Shown here: positions 1-7,967 of the stretch, one piece after another
How positions within the stretch are numbered: position 1 is the stretch's first letter
Layout of the letters: every line of letters starts with the position of its first letter
Origin: an uncultured Xanthobacteraceae bacterium
GTDB lineage: Bacteria; Pseudomonadota; Alphaproteobacteria; Rhizobiales; Xanthobacteraceae
Length of the DNA: 10,668 nt
NCBI GenBank assembly: GCA_955652195.1
Contig: CATPBC010000368.1
Coordinates: 1-10,668 of the forward strand
Direction: 5' to 3'
The notes under the pieces: model-generated
The model's input: the letters and a program-made list of their open reading frames with translations, nothing else
Databases searched by the model: none
Told to the model about the DNA's origin: nothing
Position numbers and translations under genes: made by a program

Positions 1-14
1 GTCCAATCGAGCAG

Positions 15-276
15 ACAATGATACATTCTATATTAGAAGAGACATGCGCAACGTCTTTTTTACCGTCGAAGCGTTCCGCGCTCAAAAACCAATCCCCAAT
101 TCAATCGCGAACTCCTCGCTGGATCGCTTAGCGCCATTGGCGTTGGTATCAGCACATTCCTGAGCTCGGCGGACTACGCAGCAAGCAGAAAGATGTGCCG
201 GTCGCCATCAACGCGTTCTGGCAAAAACCAGAGTTTTCACAATTACGCAGATTACGCGATGAGCCGCGCCAGATGA
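15..276 (+). pseudogene. Degraded DUF488-family gene remnant
   Basis: No single frame is open here, but pieces of the DUF488 family read out in succession when the frame is switched. Bases 67-147 give RSVPRSKTNPQFN followed by RELLAGSLSAIGVG, matching the family's 'DVRxxPRSxxNPQFN' region. Bases 147-224 give YQHIPELGGLRSK and then AINAFWQ, one frame over. Bases 229-273 give QSFHNYADYAMS in another frame and end at a TGA (274-276). Restoring one T near 147 and removing one A from the five-A run at 223-227 would rejoin the three pieces. A TMIHS near base 15 may be the remains of the N-terminal TIGHS motif, but it lies too close to the next block, so some sequence is probably deleted. The usual C-terminal third, with its conserved Cys, is absent. 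The function of DUF488 proteins is not established. I am fairly sure of the family and sure that the gene is broken. Confidence 0.75.
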
Positions 277-306
277 CGTATTGACCATCCGGCCGATCTT
301 CGAACG

Positions 307-337
307 TTCAAACTTGCCATGAAATCTATTGTATACT
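307..337 (+). promoter_or_regulatory. Weak candidate promoter for the DUF1326-DUF2182 pair
   Basis: TATACT at 332-337 is a good -10-like hexamer. The best -35-like match, TTCAAA at 307-312, sits 19 bases upstream, which is longer than ideal. An 8-bp palindrome GAACGTTC overlaps it at 302-309. The site lies about 75 bases before the DUF1326 start. This is a sequence match only, with nothing else to support it. Confidence 0.25.
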
Positions 338-413
338 CCCGTGAGCAGAAGCCGGCCGCATCGGTTGCAATTCCAGTCAAATGATCTCTGTAGCGGCGCT
401 CGGGAGGGTTCCC

Positions 414-1049
414 ATGACGGACATGAAATGGAGCATCAAGGCGCGCGAATTCGTCAATTGCAACTGCAGCTACGGCTGTCCGTGCCAATTCAACGGGCTG
501 CCAACCTACGGCGACTGCCGGGCCGTCGTCGGCATGCAAATCGACCAAGGCCACCACGGCGACACGCGGCTCGATGGGTTGCGGTTCGTCAACATATTGC
601 GCTGGCCGGGGGCGATCCACGAAGGCAAGGGGGAGGCGGCGGTCGTCATCGACGAACGGGCGAACGAACCGCAGCGTGCGGCATTGATCCGCATTGTCAC
701 TGGACAGGACACCGAGCCCGGCGCCACGATCTTCCAGGTGTTCTCGACGACGTTTGAGAAGTTGCACGAACCAATCTTTGCTCCAATCGATTTTGACGTG
801 GACATTGACGCCCGCAAAGGTCGGCTTGTTGTGCGTGGAATAACCGAAGGCCGTGGCGAGCCGATCAAGAATCCCGTGACGGGCGCCGCGCATCGTGCCC
901 GTATCGATATTCCTGATGGGTTCGAATACTCGCTTGCCGAGATTGGGCGGGGCTGGAGCAAGGTCGCGCGTCCGATGCAATTCACGCTCGCCGATTCCTA
1001 CGCGCAGTTCGCGCACGTCAATCTCTGTCAAAGCGGCATCTTGCGCTAA
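414..1049 (+). CDS. DUF1326 domain-containing protein, cysteine-rich, possibly metal-binding
   Basis: This 211-residue protein belongs by its motifs to the DUF1326 family, whose biochemical role is not established. The N-terminus holds a tight cysteine cluster, NCNCSYGCPCQF (Cys16, Cys18, Cys22, Cys24), with Cys35 shortly after. Further on are IDFDVDIDARKGRL and a C-terminal FAHVNLCQSG with one more His and Cys. No signal peptide or membrane segment is visible, so it is probably cytoplasmic. The ATG at 414 is chosen over the in-frame ATG at 381 because GGGAGG lies 6 bases before it (402-407). It sits 6 bases upstream of a DUF2182 membrane protein gene, and the two families are often neighbours, which suggests that they work together. 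The clustered cysteines suggest binding of a soft metal such as copper; that is inference. Confidence 0.9.
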   Translation: MTDMKWSIKAREFVNCNCSYGCPCQFNGLPTYGDCRAVVGMQIDQGHHGDTRLDGLRFVNILRWPGAIHEGKGEAAVVIDERANEPQRAALIRIVTGQDTEPGATIFQVFSTTFEKLHEPIFAPIDFDVDIDARKGRLVVRGITEGRGEPIKNPVTGAAHRARIDIPDGFEYSLAEIGRGWSKVARPMQFTLADSYAQFAHVNLCQSGILR

Positions 1050-1055
1050 GCTGAG

Positions 1056-1868
1056 ATGGGCGGCGCGTTTGAAGCGGTGCTGCGGCGCGAGCGCGCAGTC
1101 GTCATCGCTGCGCTTGCGATACTTACCGCGCTCGCCTGGATGGACCTCGCCTGGCTCGCCGACGACATGGCGATGGGCGGCATGGATATGTCCGGGTTGC
1201 GCATGATTCCGGCCGGGCAAGGCCTGATGATGCCGGCGAGCGCGCCGTGGCAGCCGATCGAATTTGCCTACGTATTCGCGATGTGGATTGTGATGATGAT
1301 TGGAATGATGACGCCCTCAGTGGCGCCGATGATTCTCATCTACGCGCGCGTTGGCAAGCAGGCCGAGATGAGCGGCCAGGCGTTTGCGGCAAGCGCGTGG
1401 TTTGCAGCCGGTTATCTGGTCGCGTGGACGGGATTTTCGCTGGCAGCGACTTTCGCGCAATGGGCTTTGCAACGCGGCGCGCTGCTTACCCCAATGATGG
1501 AAAGCGCGAGTAGTGTGCTTGGTGGTGTCGTGCTAATTGCCGCCGGTGTTTATCAATGGACACCGGTGAAGGAGGCGTGCCTCTCTTATTGCCAGGCACC
1601 GCTCACCTTTATCATGCGCCATGGCGGATTTCGCCGTGAAGCGACCGGCGCACTGGCGCTTGGTTTTCGCCATGGCCTGTACTGCATCGGCTGCTGTTGG
1701 GCGCCTATGCTGCTGCTGTTTGTCGGCGGCGTCATGAATCTGCTTTGGATCGCTGCGCTAGCGGTGCTGGTCTTATTGGAAAAAGCGATGCCTTTCGGTA
1801 AATCGGTATCGCGCGTTGCCGGCGTCGCCTTCATTGCCATGGGGGCCTGGTTATTGCTGCACCCGTGA
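1056..1868 (+). CDS. DUF2182 family integral membrane protein (predicted metal-binding)
   Basis: This 270-residue polytopic membrane protein carries the family signatures in order: MWIVMMIGMMTPSVAPMIL (about 76-94), YQWTPVKEACLSYC (166-179, Cys175 and Cys179), GLYCIGCCW (207-215, Cys210, Cys213, Cys214) and a final LLEKAMPFGKSVSR (240-253). About six or seven hydrophobic segments are visible, starting with residues 15-35. A Met/Asp-rich stretch, MAMGGMDMSG (38-47), lies between the first two. The family is annotated as predicted metal-binding; transport or insertion of a metal is possible but unproven. The start lies 6 bases after the DUF1326 stop with no strong ribosome site, so translation is probably coupled to that gene. 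Confidence 0.9.
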   Translation: MGGAFEAVLRRERAVVIAALAILTALAWMDLAWLADDMAMGGMDMSGLRMIPAGQGLMMPASAPWQPIEFAYVFAMWIVMMIGMMTPSVAPMILIYARVGKQAEMSGQAFAASAWFAAGYLVAWTGFSLAATFAQWALQRGALLTPMMESASSVLGGVVLIAAGVYQWTPVKEACLSYCQAPLTFIMRHGGFRREATGALALGFRHGLYCIGCCWAPMLLLFVGGVMNLLWIAALAVLVLLEKAMPFGKSVSRVAGVAFIAMGAWLLLHP

Positions 1869-1914
1869 AAAACACTACGACCGCATCTTTTGTTCAGATC
1901 AATTTTGGTTCACG

Positions 1915-1952
1915 CAAGTGATGTTGTGGCAGCCACCCGGTCCGATCACTTG
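1915..1952. repeat. Nested inverted repeat between the DUF2182 and SDR genes
   Basis: CAAGTGAT (1915-1922) and ATCACTTG (1945-1952) form perfect 8-bp arms. Between them, GTGG (1926-1929) and CCAC (1933-1936) form a smaller stem. No T-run follows, so it is not a standard intrinsic terminator. A TATAAG hexamer lies just downstream at 1957-1962. It could be an operator, a weak transcript end for the upstream pair, or a structured leader of the next gene. Confidence 0.45.
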
Positions 1953-1999
1953 GTAGTATAAGAATCGGAAGTGACTACTCGGCCGAGCGGAGGCGCAAC

Positions 2000-2743
2000 A
2001 TGGGATTACTTGAGGGTGACACTGCGCTGGTCACCGGCGCAGCGTCGGGGATTGGGCGGGGTATAGCGAAGGCGCTTGCCGCCGAGGGAGTTCGACTGGT
2101 CCTAAGCGACATCGCCGAACAAGCCGGAGCCGCGCTGTCGCGCGAACTAAACGCCGCCTTTATTGCCGCCGATCTCGCCGATCCGGCTGCGGCGCGTCGG
2201 CTGTTCGAGGCTGCAGTAAAAACGCTCGGGTCGATTTCAATTCTTGTGCATAGCGCATCCCCAAGGCGTTACGAGAGTGACGCCGCCTTGGCTGTGACCG
2301 AGGCTCAATGGGATTCGATGATCACAGTTGGCCTTCGTGCCGGGTTCGTACTCGGCCAGGCCGTAGGCGCGCATATGAAGGCGCACCGGATCAAAGGACG
2401 AATGCTTTTTATAACCTCGCTGCACGCGTATACGCCGCGCAACCTGCCGCATTACAGTGCGACCAAGGCGGGTCAGACCATGCTGGTGAAAGAACTCGCG
2501 CGCGCGCTCGGAGCGGATGGCATTCGCGTCAATGCAATAGCTCCAGGCGCAATCCCTGGCGGCGGATTCGACGCCGATATTAACTCGCTCACGAAAATGA
2601 TTCCGCTCGGCCGAACCGGTACCCCGGAAGACATCGCGGATATGGCGGTTGCTCTCTTGTGCGATCGCTTTTCGCGTTATGTCACCGGGACAACGGTTGC
2701 AGTAGACGGCGGACTCGCTCTGTACAACTGGATTCCGATGTAG
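2000..2743 (+). CDS. Short-chain dehydrogenase/reductase (SDR) family oxidoreductase
   Basis: This 247-residue classical SDR is predicted to be an NAD(P)-dependent cytoplasmic oxidoreductase; the substrate is unknown. The N-terminal TGAASGIG (12-19) is the nucleotide-binding glycine motif. Asp37 at the end of the second strand (VLSDIAE) suggests preference for NAD(H). Asp59 fits the adenine-contacting position. The catalytic residues are Ser140 (FITSLHA), Tyr152 and Lys156 (YSATK). NAIAPGAI (178-185) and the C-terminal VDGG (235-238) are typical. Two positions are odd: the usual NNAG is HSAS (84-87), and the Asn expected in the helix-4 'VN' of the catalytic tetrad appears to be Gly111. Start 2000 is supported by CGGAGG at about 1988-1993. 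The gene faces the efflux operon tail to tail. Confidence 0.9.
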   Translation: MGLLEGDTALVTGAASGIGRGIAKALAAEGVRLVLSDIAEQAGAALSRELNAAFIAADLADPAAARRLFEAAVKTLGSISILVHSASPRRYESDAALAVTEAQWDSMITVGLRAGFVLGQAVGAHMKAHRIKGRMLFITSLHAYTPRNLPHYSATKAGQTMLVKELARALGADGIRVNAIAPGAIPGGGFDADINSLTKMIPLGRTGTPEDIADMAVALLCDRFSRYVTGTTVAVDGGLALYNWIPM

Positions 2744-2744
2744 G

Positions 2745-2797
2745 CGGGCCAGTAAATTCATTCTGCCGCTTAGGATTCCGCGCAGTTAAATGGCCCG
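2745..2797. repeat. Inverted repeat between two converging genes
   Basis: CGGGCCA (2745-2751) and TGGCCCG (2791-2797) are perfect 7-bp arms around a 39-base loop, located between the SDR stop and the RND pump stop. The loop is long and no T-run follows on either strand, so a role as a bidirectional terminator is possible but weakly supported. I see no other terminator in this gap. Confidence 0.3.
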
Positions 2798-2838
2798 ATG
2801 CGGACGTTGAGCTCAGATGGCGGGAAGCGCGAATCGTT

Positions 2839-5800
2839 TTATTTTGCTTTGCGATGACGCAATCGTTCTGCGATTACGAACAGAACCGGAATGACGAATA
2901 TGCCTAAAATTGACGCGGCGATCATGCCGCCGAAAACCGGCGTGCCCACTGCGTGGCGTGTAGCTGCACCGGCCCCGCGCGCGATGACGAGCGGAAACAG
3001 CCCAAAGATGAAGGCGAAGCTCGTCATCATCACTGGACGAAAACGTAAACCTGCCGCTTCGATGGCTGCTGTATAAATATCTTTGCCGAGCCGCCGCTGC
3101 TCTACCGCGAATGCCACAATCAAAATGCCGTTCTTGGCGGCAAGTGCGATGAGCGCCACCAGACCGATCTGCGCATATACGTCGAAGCTCAGCCCGGCGA
3201 TCGCTACCGCCACGAGCGCTCCTAAAATTGCAACGCTGACCGACAGCAGTGCGGGAATCGGAATATTCCAGCTTTCATAGAGCGCGACTAGAAACAAATA
3301 GGCAAACAGCAGGGCGAGCCCAAGCACGATTAGCGTGCGTCCCCCCGCTGCTTTTTCCTGGAAGGCAGTCCCAGTCCATTCAAAGCTGTATCCGGATGGC
3401 AGCGTCGCGGCGGAAATCCGTTCCATGGCTGCGAGCCCCTGGCCGGAACTATAGCCGGGCTTGGGTGCGCCATTCACGATCGCAGCGCGGTAGCCGTTGT
3501 AGCGGACCACGGTCTGCGGCCCTTGCACAAGCTTGGCTTCGGCCAGCGCACGCATAGGCACCATGCCGCCGCGCGCATTCCGCACGTAAATGTTCTGAAT
3601 TTCGTCGATCCGTTTGCGAAACGACGTCTCCGCCTGCAGATTGACCTGCCAGGTTCGCCCGAAAACGTTGAAGTCGTTGATGTAGTAGCTACCCAGCGTT
3701 GACTGCAGGGCGTTAAAGATGTCGCTGATCCTGACACTCAGCACCTGTGCCTTGTCGCGATCGATGTCGAGAAAAATTTGCGGCGTGTCGGCAGCATAAG
3801 TGCTAAATACGCCAGCGAGCTCGGGCTGGCTATTGGCGGTCACGAGCAACCCGCGTAACACTGCCGCGAGATCGGTGGGCGTCTGTCCTTGCAGCGCTTC
3901 CAAGACGTATTGGAAACCACCGGTGTTCCCCAAGCCGATAATCGGCGGCAGGTTAAACGGAAAGGCGATGGCGCCGGGGATCGCTGCCAATAGCGGCCGC
4001 AATCGCGCAACGATCGCGCTCGCGCTTTGCGCAGGATCGGTACGCAGCTCGTACGGCTTGAGTCGGATGACGAAGAATCCTTGATTTGAAGACGCAACAT
4101 AATCGATGAAATTCAGCCCGACCACGGACAACACGCCTTCGACGCCGGGAATGGGTCTGACAATATCTTCGACCTGCTTGACCACCGTCTCGGTGCGGTT
4201 GACTGATGCGCCTTCCGGCAACCGCAGCGCGGCAAAGATTGCGCCCTGGTCCTCGTCCGGCAGAAAACTTTGCGGCGTCACGTAAAATATCAGGACCGAC
4301 ACGGCTATTGCCCCCGCGACGACAACAACCGAAACCGCGGTCATGCGCATCAGTTTGCGGACAGTCGCCACATAGCCATCGCGCGTTCGATCGATCGCGC
4401 CCAGCACATAGCGCATGGCGCCTCGACTGGTGTGACCGCGCTTTAGCAGCACCCCACATAGTGCGGGACTCAACGTGAGCGCGTTGAGCGCCGAGATCAG
4501 CATCGAAACCGATACGGCAACGGCGAATTGACGAAACAACTGCCCGCTGATCCCTGGGATGAACGCCACCGGAACAAAGACCGACAGCAATACGAAGGTG
4601 ATGGCGAGGATGGGACCGGTGATCTCGCTCATCGCCTTTTTGCAAGCATCGGATATGGAAAGGTTGGGCTCTTGCTCGATCACCCGCTCGATGTTTTCAA
4701 CCACGACAATCGCGTCATCGACAACGATCCCGATGGCTAGCACGAGTGCTAATAACGAGATCGTATTGGCCGAATATCCGATCAACAGAAGCACCGCAAA
4801 AGTGCCGATGACGGACACCGGCACGGCGGCCAGCGGAATGAGCGTTGTTCGCAGCTTACCAAGGAACAGGAAAACAACGAGGGCAACCAGGACTATGGCG
4901 ACAACGAGCGTACGGACGACCTCGACCATAGTGGAGGTGACAAACACGGTACTGTCCCAGAAGACCGTATAGCTCAAATCGGCGGGGAAACGTGTCGCCA
5001 TTGTGTTCATCGTGTCGCGGACTTGCTTCGCGACATCGACGGCATTGGATCCCGGAGATTGATAGATGCCAATCGCAGCGGCTGGAGCGCCGTTGAAACG
5101 GCTGTAACGGTCCTGCGTTTTGGCTCCCATCTCGACGCGGGCAACATCACTGATGCGAACGACCGATCCGTCAGGATTGGCGCGCAGCACGATGCCGGCA
5201 AATTCCTGCGGCTGGGTCAGCCGGCCTTTGGTTTTGATATTGATCTGAACCTGCTGGTCGCTTGCAACCGGCGCAGCGCCAATGCGGCCGAGTGCCGCCT
5301 GGACGTTCTGATTTTGCACTGCTTGGATGACGTCATTCGGGGTCAGGTTAAGTTCGGTCAGTCGATCCGGATCGAGCCAAATCCGCAACGAATAATCGAG
5401 CGGACCAAACAATGTGACCTGACCGACGCCTCTAATCCGCGCCAGCGTGTCGATAATGTTGATGGTCGCATAGTTGCTCAGATAGATGGCGTCGTACGTG
5501 TTCTTCGGCGAGTAGATATTGATGACCTGAAGCAGCGCCGCCGATTTCTTGCGTACCGTCAAACCGGCTCGGGATACTTCCTGCGGAAGCTGCGGAATGG
5601 CCAAGCTGGCGCGGTTTTGCACGTTCACCGTATCGATGTCTGGATCGGTGCCCAGCGAAAAGGTCACATTGAGCGTGTAGCTGCCATCAGACCCGCTCGC
5701 CGATTGATAATAGATGGCGTTATCGACACCGTTGATCTGCTCCTCGATCGGTTGCGCGACCGTAGTCTCAACCACTTCGGCGTCGGCGCCGGGGTAATTG

Positions 5801-5943
5801 GCAGTGAGCGTGACTTGCGGCGGTACAATGTCTGGAAACTGCGCAATCGGAATGGCCGTGATGGCGATTGCGCCTGCGAGTGTGATCAATATCGCGATAA
5901 CAATCGCGAATCGCGGTCGATCGATGAAGATGGCGGAAAACAT
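2839..5943 (-). CDS. RND multidrug efflux pump, inner-membrane permease (HAE-1/AcrB type)
   Basis: This 1034-residue protein has full length for an AcrB-type proton-driven efflux pump, which exports hydrophobic drugs or metabolites through a tripartite complex spanning both membranes. The N-terminal [13 protein letters not shown] with the first transmembrane helix, then the [12 protein letters not shown] and [10 protein letters not shown] blocks, are typical. The proton-relay pair Asp409-Asp410 is present in [16 protein letters not shown] in the fourth helix, and the partner Lys is in [11 protein letters not shown] (about residue 937). A Gly-rich switch-loop-like segment, [14 protein letters not shown], lies in the second periplasmic half. 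The last helices end in a short basic tail, RLRHRKAK. The start is 5 bases after the adaptor stop and has no clear ribosome site, so translational coupling is likely. The substrate cannot be told from sequence; the protein resembles the BepE/MexF group. Confidence 0.95.
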   Translation of the reverse strand: MFSAIFIDRPRFAIVIAILITLAGAIAITAIPIAQFPDIVPPQVTLTANYPGADAEVVETTVAQPIEEQINGVDNAIYYQSASGSDGSYTLNVTFSLGTDPDIDTVNVQNRASLAIPQLPQEVSRAGLTVRKKSAALLQVINIYSPKNTYDAIYLSNYATINIIDTLARIRGVGQVTLFGPLDYSLRIWLDPDRLTELNLTPNDVIQAVQNQNVQAALGRIGAAPVASDQQVQINIKTKGRLTQPQEFAGIVLRANPDGSVVRISDVARVEMGAKTQDRYSRFNGAPAAAIGIYQSPGSNAVDVAKQVRDTMNTMATRFPADLSYTVFWDSTVFVTSTMVEVVRTLVVAIVLVALVVFLFLGKLRTTLIPLAAVPVSVIGTFAVLLLIGYSANTISLLALVLAIGIVVDDAIVVVENIERVIEQEPNLSISDACKKAMSEITGPILAITFVLLSVFVPVAFIPGISGQLFRQFAVAVSVSMLISALNALTLSPALCGVLLKRGHTSRGAMRYVLGAIDRTRDGYVATVRKLMRMTAVSVVVVAGAIAVSVLIFYVTPQSFLPDEDQGAIFAALRLPEGASVNRTETVVKQVEDIVRPIPGVEGVLSVVGLNFIDYVASSNQGFFVIRLKPYELRTDPAQSASAIVARLRPLLAAIPGAIAFPFNLPPIIGLGNTGGFQYVLEALQGQTPTDLAAVLRGLLVTANSQPELAGVFSTYAADTPQIFLDIDRDKAQVLSVRISDIFNALQSTLGSYYINDFNVFGRTWQVNLQAETSFRKRIDEIQNIYVRNARGGMVPMRALAEAKLVQGPQTVVRYNGYRAAIVNGAPKPGYSSGQGLAAMERISAATLPSGYSFEWTGTAFQEKAAGGRTLIVLGLALLFAYLFLVALYESWNIPIPALLSVSVAILGALVAVAIAGLSFDVYAQIGLVALIALAAKNGILIVAFAVEQRRLGKDIYTAAIEAAGLRFRPVMMTSFAFIFGLFPLVIARGAGAATRHAVGTPVFGGMIAASILGIFVIPVLFVIAERLRHRKAK

Positions 5944-5948
5944 CGGTG

Positions 5949-7073
5949 TCAGTTTACCGCAGCAACGCTAGTCGAGACGATCTGGCCGGGATGAACCTTT
6001 TGGATGCCTTCGACGATGACGAGATCTCCCTCCTTCAAGCCCTGCGTCACGACGATGTCACGACCCTGCTCGACTCCGGTCACGATGCGCCGCTGCTCGA
6101 CCTTTTTGTCTGCGCCGACCACCATGACGTAGCGACCGGCCTGGTCGAGCTGGACCGCCGATTGCGGAATGACAAGGGACGATTGCGGTGCGCCGCGCTC
6201 GACCAACACGCCGACGATCCCGCTGGGGATCAGCATGCCTTCGGGATTTGGCAGTTGTGCGCGAACCAGGATGGTGTCTGTGTCTGGCTGAACCTGAACA
6301 TCGAGGAGATTGGTGCGCCCGGCATGCGGATACATACTGCCGTCAGGTAGCTTGATGTGAATGTTGACATGCGGATTTTTGTCGGCCGAGGCAGCGATCC
6401 GGTGCTTGTATTCGATGACGTCGGCTTCGCTGGCTTGAAAGGTGACGTAAATCGGATCCTGGCTGACAATCGTCGCTAGCGTTCCGGATGATGGACTAAC
6501 CAGATTGCCTACAGTGAAATTCGCAAGGCCGATCCGTCCGTCGACTGGCGAGCGGATTTCGGTGTAACCGAGATTGATTTTCGCCTGTTCGAGCAAGGCT
6601 TGCGCTTGCAGCACATCGGCTTGCGCCGCCTGTTGGTCGGCCGCCCGCTGATCTACGGTGGATTGCGGGATGTTCTGGTTGCGTACCAGCTCCTGGCCGC
6701 GCTGCAGCTGCAAATTGGCATTAACCTCCGTGGCCTTTGCTTTAGCAAGATTGGCGCTCTGCTGGTCGACCGTCGCTTTATAAATATCGGGTTCGATGCG
6801 AAACAGCAGATCACCGGTCTTGACCTGCTGTCCCTCGGTAAAATTGCGCTCTTTGATGAAGCCAGAAACGCGGGCGACGATCTCAACTTTGTCGATCGCC
6901 ACGACGCGGCCAATGAAATCGCCGGTTTCAGTTACTTGCCGGCTTACTACCGGGACGACCGAAACAGCCGGCGGCGGTGGCGCGCCCTGCGCGGCAGCTA
7001 TGCGACAACAGACGATGAAAATGTAGGCACCGAGCGGAATCGCCCTGGCAAACAAATTATCGCGGCAAGCCAT
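5949..7073 (-). CDS. RND efflux periplasmic adaptor (membrane fusion protein)
   Basis: This 374-residue adaptor would link the downstream RND permease to an outer-membrane channel. A hydrophobic signal segment spans about 9-28 and ends near AAAQG; two Cys (22-23) sit in it, but no canonical lipobox is seen. The first lipoyl half is about 62-97 ([23 protein letters not shown]). A helical hairpin rich in Gln and Ala covers about 98-168, and the second lipoyl half begins at [13 protein letters not shown] (170-182). Beta-barrel and membrane-proximal domains follow. The ATG at 7073 is chosen over ATGs at 7100 and 7091 because AGGAG lies 7 bases before it (7081-7085, - strand). It is the first gene of a two-gene operon. 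No TolC-like gene accompanies it here, so the channel must be encoded elsewhere. Confidence 0.93.
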   Translation of the reverse strand: MACRDNLFARAIPLGAYIFIVCCRIAAAQGAPPPPAVSVVPVVSRQVTETGDFIGRVVAIDKVEIVARVSGFIKERNFTEGQQVKTGDLLFRIEPDIYKATVDQQSANLAKAKATEVNANLQLQRGQELVRNQNIPQSTVDQRAADQQAAQADVLQAQALLEQAKINLGYTEIRSPVDGRIGLANFTVGNLVSPSSGTLATIVSQDPIYVTFQASEADVIEYKHRIAASADKNPHVNIHIKLPDGSMYPHAGRTNLLDVQVQPDTDTILVRAQLPNPEGMLIPSGIVGVLVERGAPQSSLVIPQSAVQLDQAGRYVMVVGADKKVEQRRIVTGVEQGRDIVVTQGLKEGDLVIVEGIQKVHPGQIVSTSVAAVN

Positions 7074-7138
7074 CAGAATACTCCTGAGCATAATCCGCAC
7101 GTTTGGCGGCTACGAGATTAAGCGCGCCACCGGAACGA

Positions 7139-7160
7139 GAGTAAGAGCGCTACCTCACTC
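7139..7160. promoter_or_regulatory. Near-palindrome upstream of the efflux operon, possible operator
   Basis: GAGTAAG (7139-7145) and CTCACTC (7154-7160) form 7-bp arms with one mismatch and an 8-base spacer. The total of 22 bp is the size of many repressor operators. It lies 66-87 bases before the adaptor start, in the 290-base divergent region (7074-7363) shared with the Dps gene. No regulator gene lies beside the operon, so the binding protein is unknown. Confidence 0.3.
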
Positions 7161-7208
7161 TACTAAATGCATCGCTCCGCGCTCGAACGCGGGCACTTGC
7201 AAATTGGC

Positions 7209-7223
7209 AGAACGAGGAGTTCT
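7209..7223. repeat. Short inverted repeat in the efflux/Dps divergent region
   Basis: AGAAC (7209-7213) and GTTCT (7219-7223) are perfect 5-bp arms with a 5-base spacer. An AT-rich TATTAA (7223-7228) adjoins it. It may be a small operator or chance. Confidence 0.2.
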
Positions 7224-7253
7224 ATTAAAGCACGGGCTGCGTGAGACGCAACT

Positions 7254-7289
7254 AATCTTCGCCCGCGAGAAATACTGGGAGCGAAGATT
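7254..7289. repeat. Perfect 9-bp inverted repeat upstream of the Dps gene
   Basis: AATCTTCGC (7254-7262) and GCGAAGATT (7281-7289) are exact reverse complements separated by 18 bases. The repeat ends 74 bases before the Dps start. No T-run follows, so it is not an intrinsic terminator. It could be a two-site operator or a hairpin in the 5' leader of the Dps transcript. Confidence 0.4.
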
Positions 7290-7363
7290 CGATCTCGCCA
7301 TGCGTAAGCGATGATCCGCGCAGATTTTCACAACTCGTGTAATACGGTCGAAGGAGGCTGCAA

Positions 7364-7888
7364 ATGACGGCTCGAGAAGCTAAGTCACTGCGAATTGCTC
7401 CGCTCACTACACCGACGGATTTGCAGCCGAACGCCGTGCGCGACATTGCAGGAGCACTCAACATTCTGCTTGCGGATATGTTCGGGCTGTATCTGAAAAC
7501 GAAAAATTTCCATTGGCATGTCTCAGGCCCGCATTTCAGGGATTATCATCTGCTGTTGGATGAGCACGGCGATCAGATTTTTGCGACAACTGATCCAATA
7601 GCCGAACGTGTCCGCAAGCTGGGCGGCACGACAATGCGGTCGATTGGCCAGATCACCCGCTTGCAACGCATAAAGGACAACGACGCGGACTTCGTCACCC
7701 CGATGGATATGCTTGCCGAGCTGCGAGAGGATAATAAACAACTCACCGCGAGCATGCGCGAGACGCATGGCCTTTGCGATGAGCATGGCGACGTTGCGAC
7801 GGCGAGCCTTCTGGAAATCTGGATCGACGAAGCCGAGCGCCGTACCTGGTTTCTATTCGAGGCGACGCGAGCAAGCAGAGGCGAATAA
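7364..7888 (+). CDS. dps: Dps family ferritin-like DNA protection protein
   Basis: This 174-residue Dps-type ferritin should form a dodecameric shell that oxidises iron(II) with hydrogen peroxide and stores it, shielding DNA in starvation or oxidative stress. The intersubunit ferroxidase ligands match those of E. coli Dps: His50 (TKNFHWH), His62 and Asp66 (YHLLLDEHGD), Asp77 and Glu81 (TDPIAER). The LGG that follows and the C-terminal helix DEAERRTWFLFEA are typical. The N-terminal tail has few Lys and Arg, so direct DNA binding through the tail is uncertain. AAGGAGG at 7351-7357, 6 bases before the ATG, fixes the start. It converges on an osmC-type gene, which places two peroxide-defence genes end to end. 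Confidence 0.93.
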   Translation: MTAREAKSLRIAPLTTPTDLQPNAVRDIAGALNILLADMFGLYLKTKNFHWHVSGPHFRDYHLLLDEHGDQIFATTDPIAERVRKLGGTTMRSIGQITRLQRIKDNDADFVTPMDMLAELREDNKQLTASMRETHGLCDEHGDVATASLLEIWIDEAERRTWFLFEATRASRGE

Positions 7889-7913
7889 TAGAATTGCGAA
7901 TTTTCGGACGCTC

Positions 7914-7925
7914 GATTGCGCAATC
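7914..7925. repeat. Perfect 12-bp palindrome between converging dps and osmC
   Basis: GATTGCGCAATC reads the same on both strands with no spacer, so it cannot form a normal hairpin loop but could be a dimeric protein site. It lies 26 bases after the Dps stop. Confidence 0.3.
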
Positions 7926-7946
7926 ATACGTCAGATGATTGGCTCT

Positions 7947-7967
7947 ATAAGTGATCGCGCCACTTAT
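7947..7967. terminator. Small hairpin at the osmC stop, possible shared transcript end
   Basis: ATAAGTG (7947-7953) and CACTTAT (7961-7967) are perfect 7-bp arms with a 7-base loop. The right arm contains the osmC stop codon. The stem is AT-rich and no T-run follows on either strand, so termination here is only a possibility. Confidence 0.3.

Noticed and set aside
314..337. TTGCCA (314-319) paired with TATACT (332-337) as a standard promoter
   Set aside because: The spacer is only 12 bases, too short for a sigma-70 type promoter.
252..1220. 322-codon open frame on the - strand
   Set aside because: It lies antisense to the DUF1326 gene and the start of DUF2182, both with clear family motifs and proper spacing. 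Its translation is rich in His, Arg and Pro with no recognisable domain, as expected from an antisense high-GC shadow.
3953..4645. 230-codon open frame on the - strand inside the pump gene
   Set aside because: It is a second reading frame within the RND coding sequence, and the main frame is intact through the whole segment. There is no sign of a frameshift.
5023..5994. 323-codon open frame on the + strand
   Set aside because: It is antisense to the N-terminal third of the RND pump, whose residues match the family throughout. The frame has no motif and no ribosome site.
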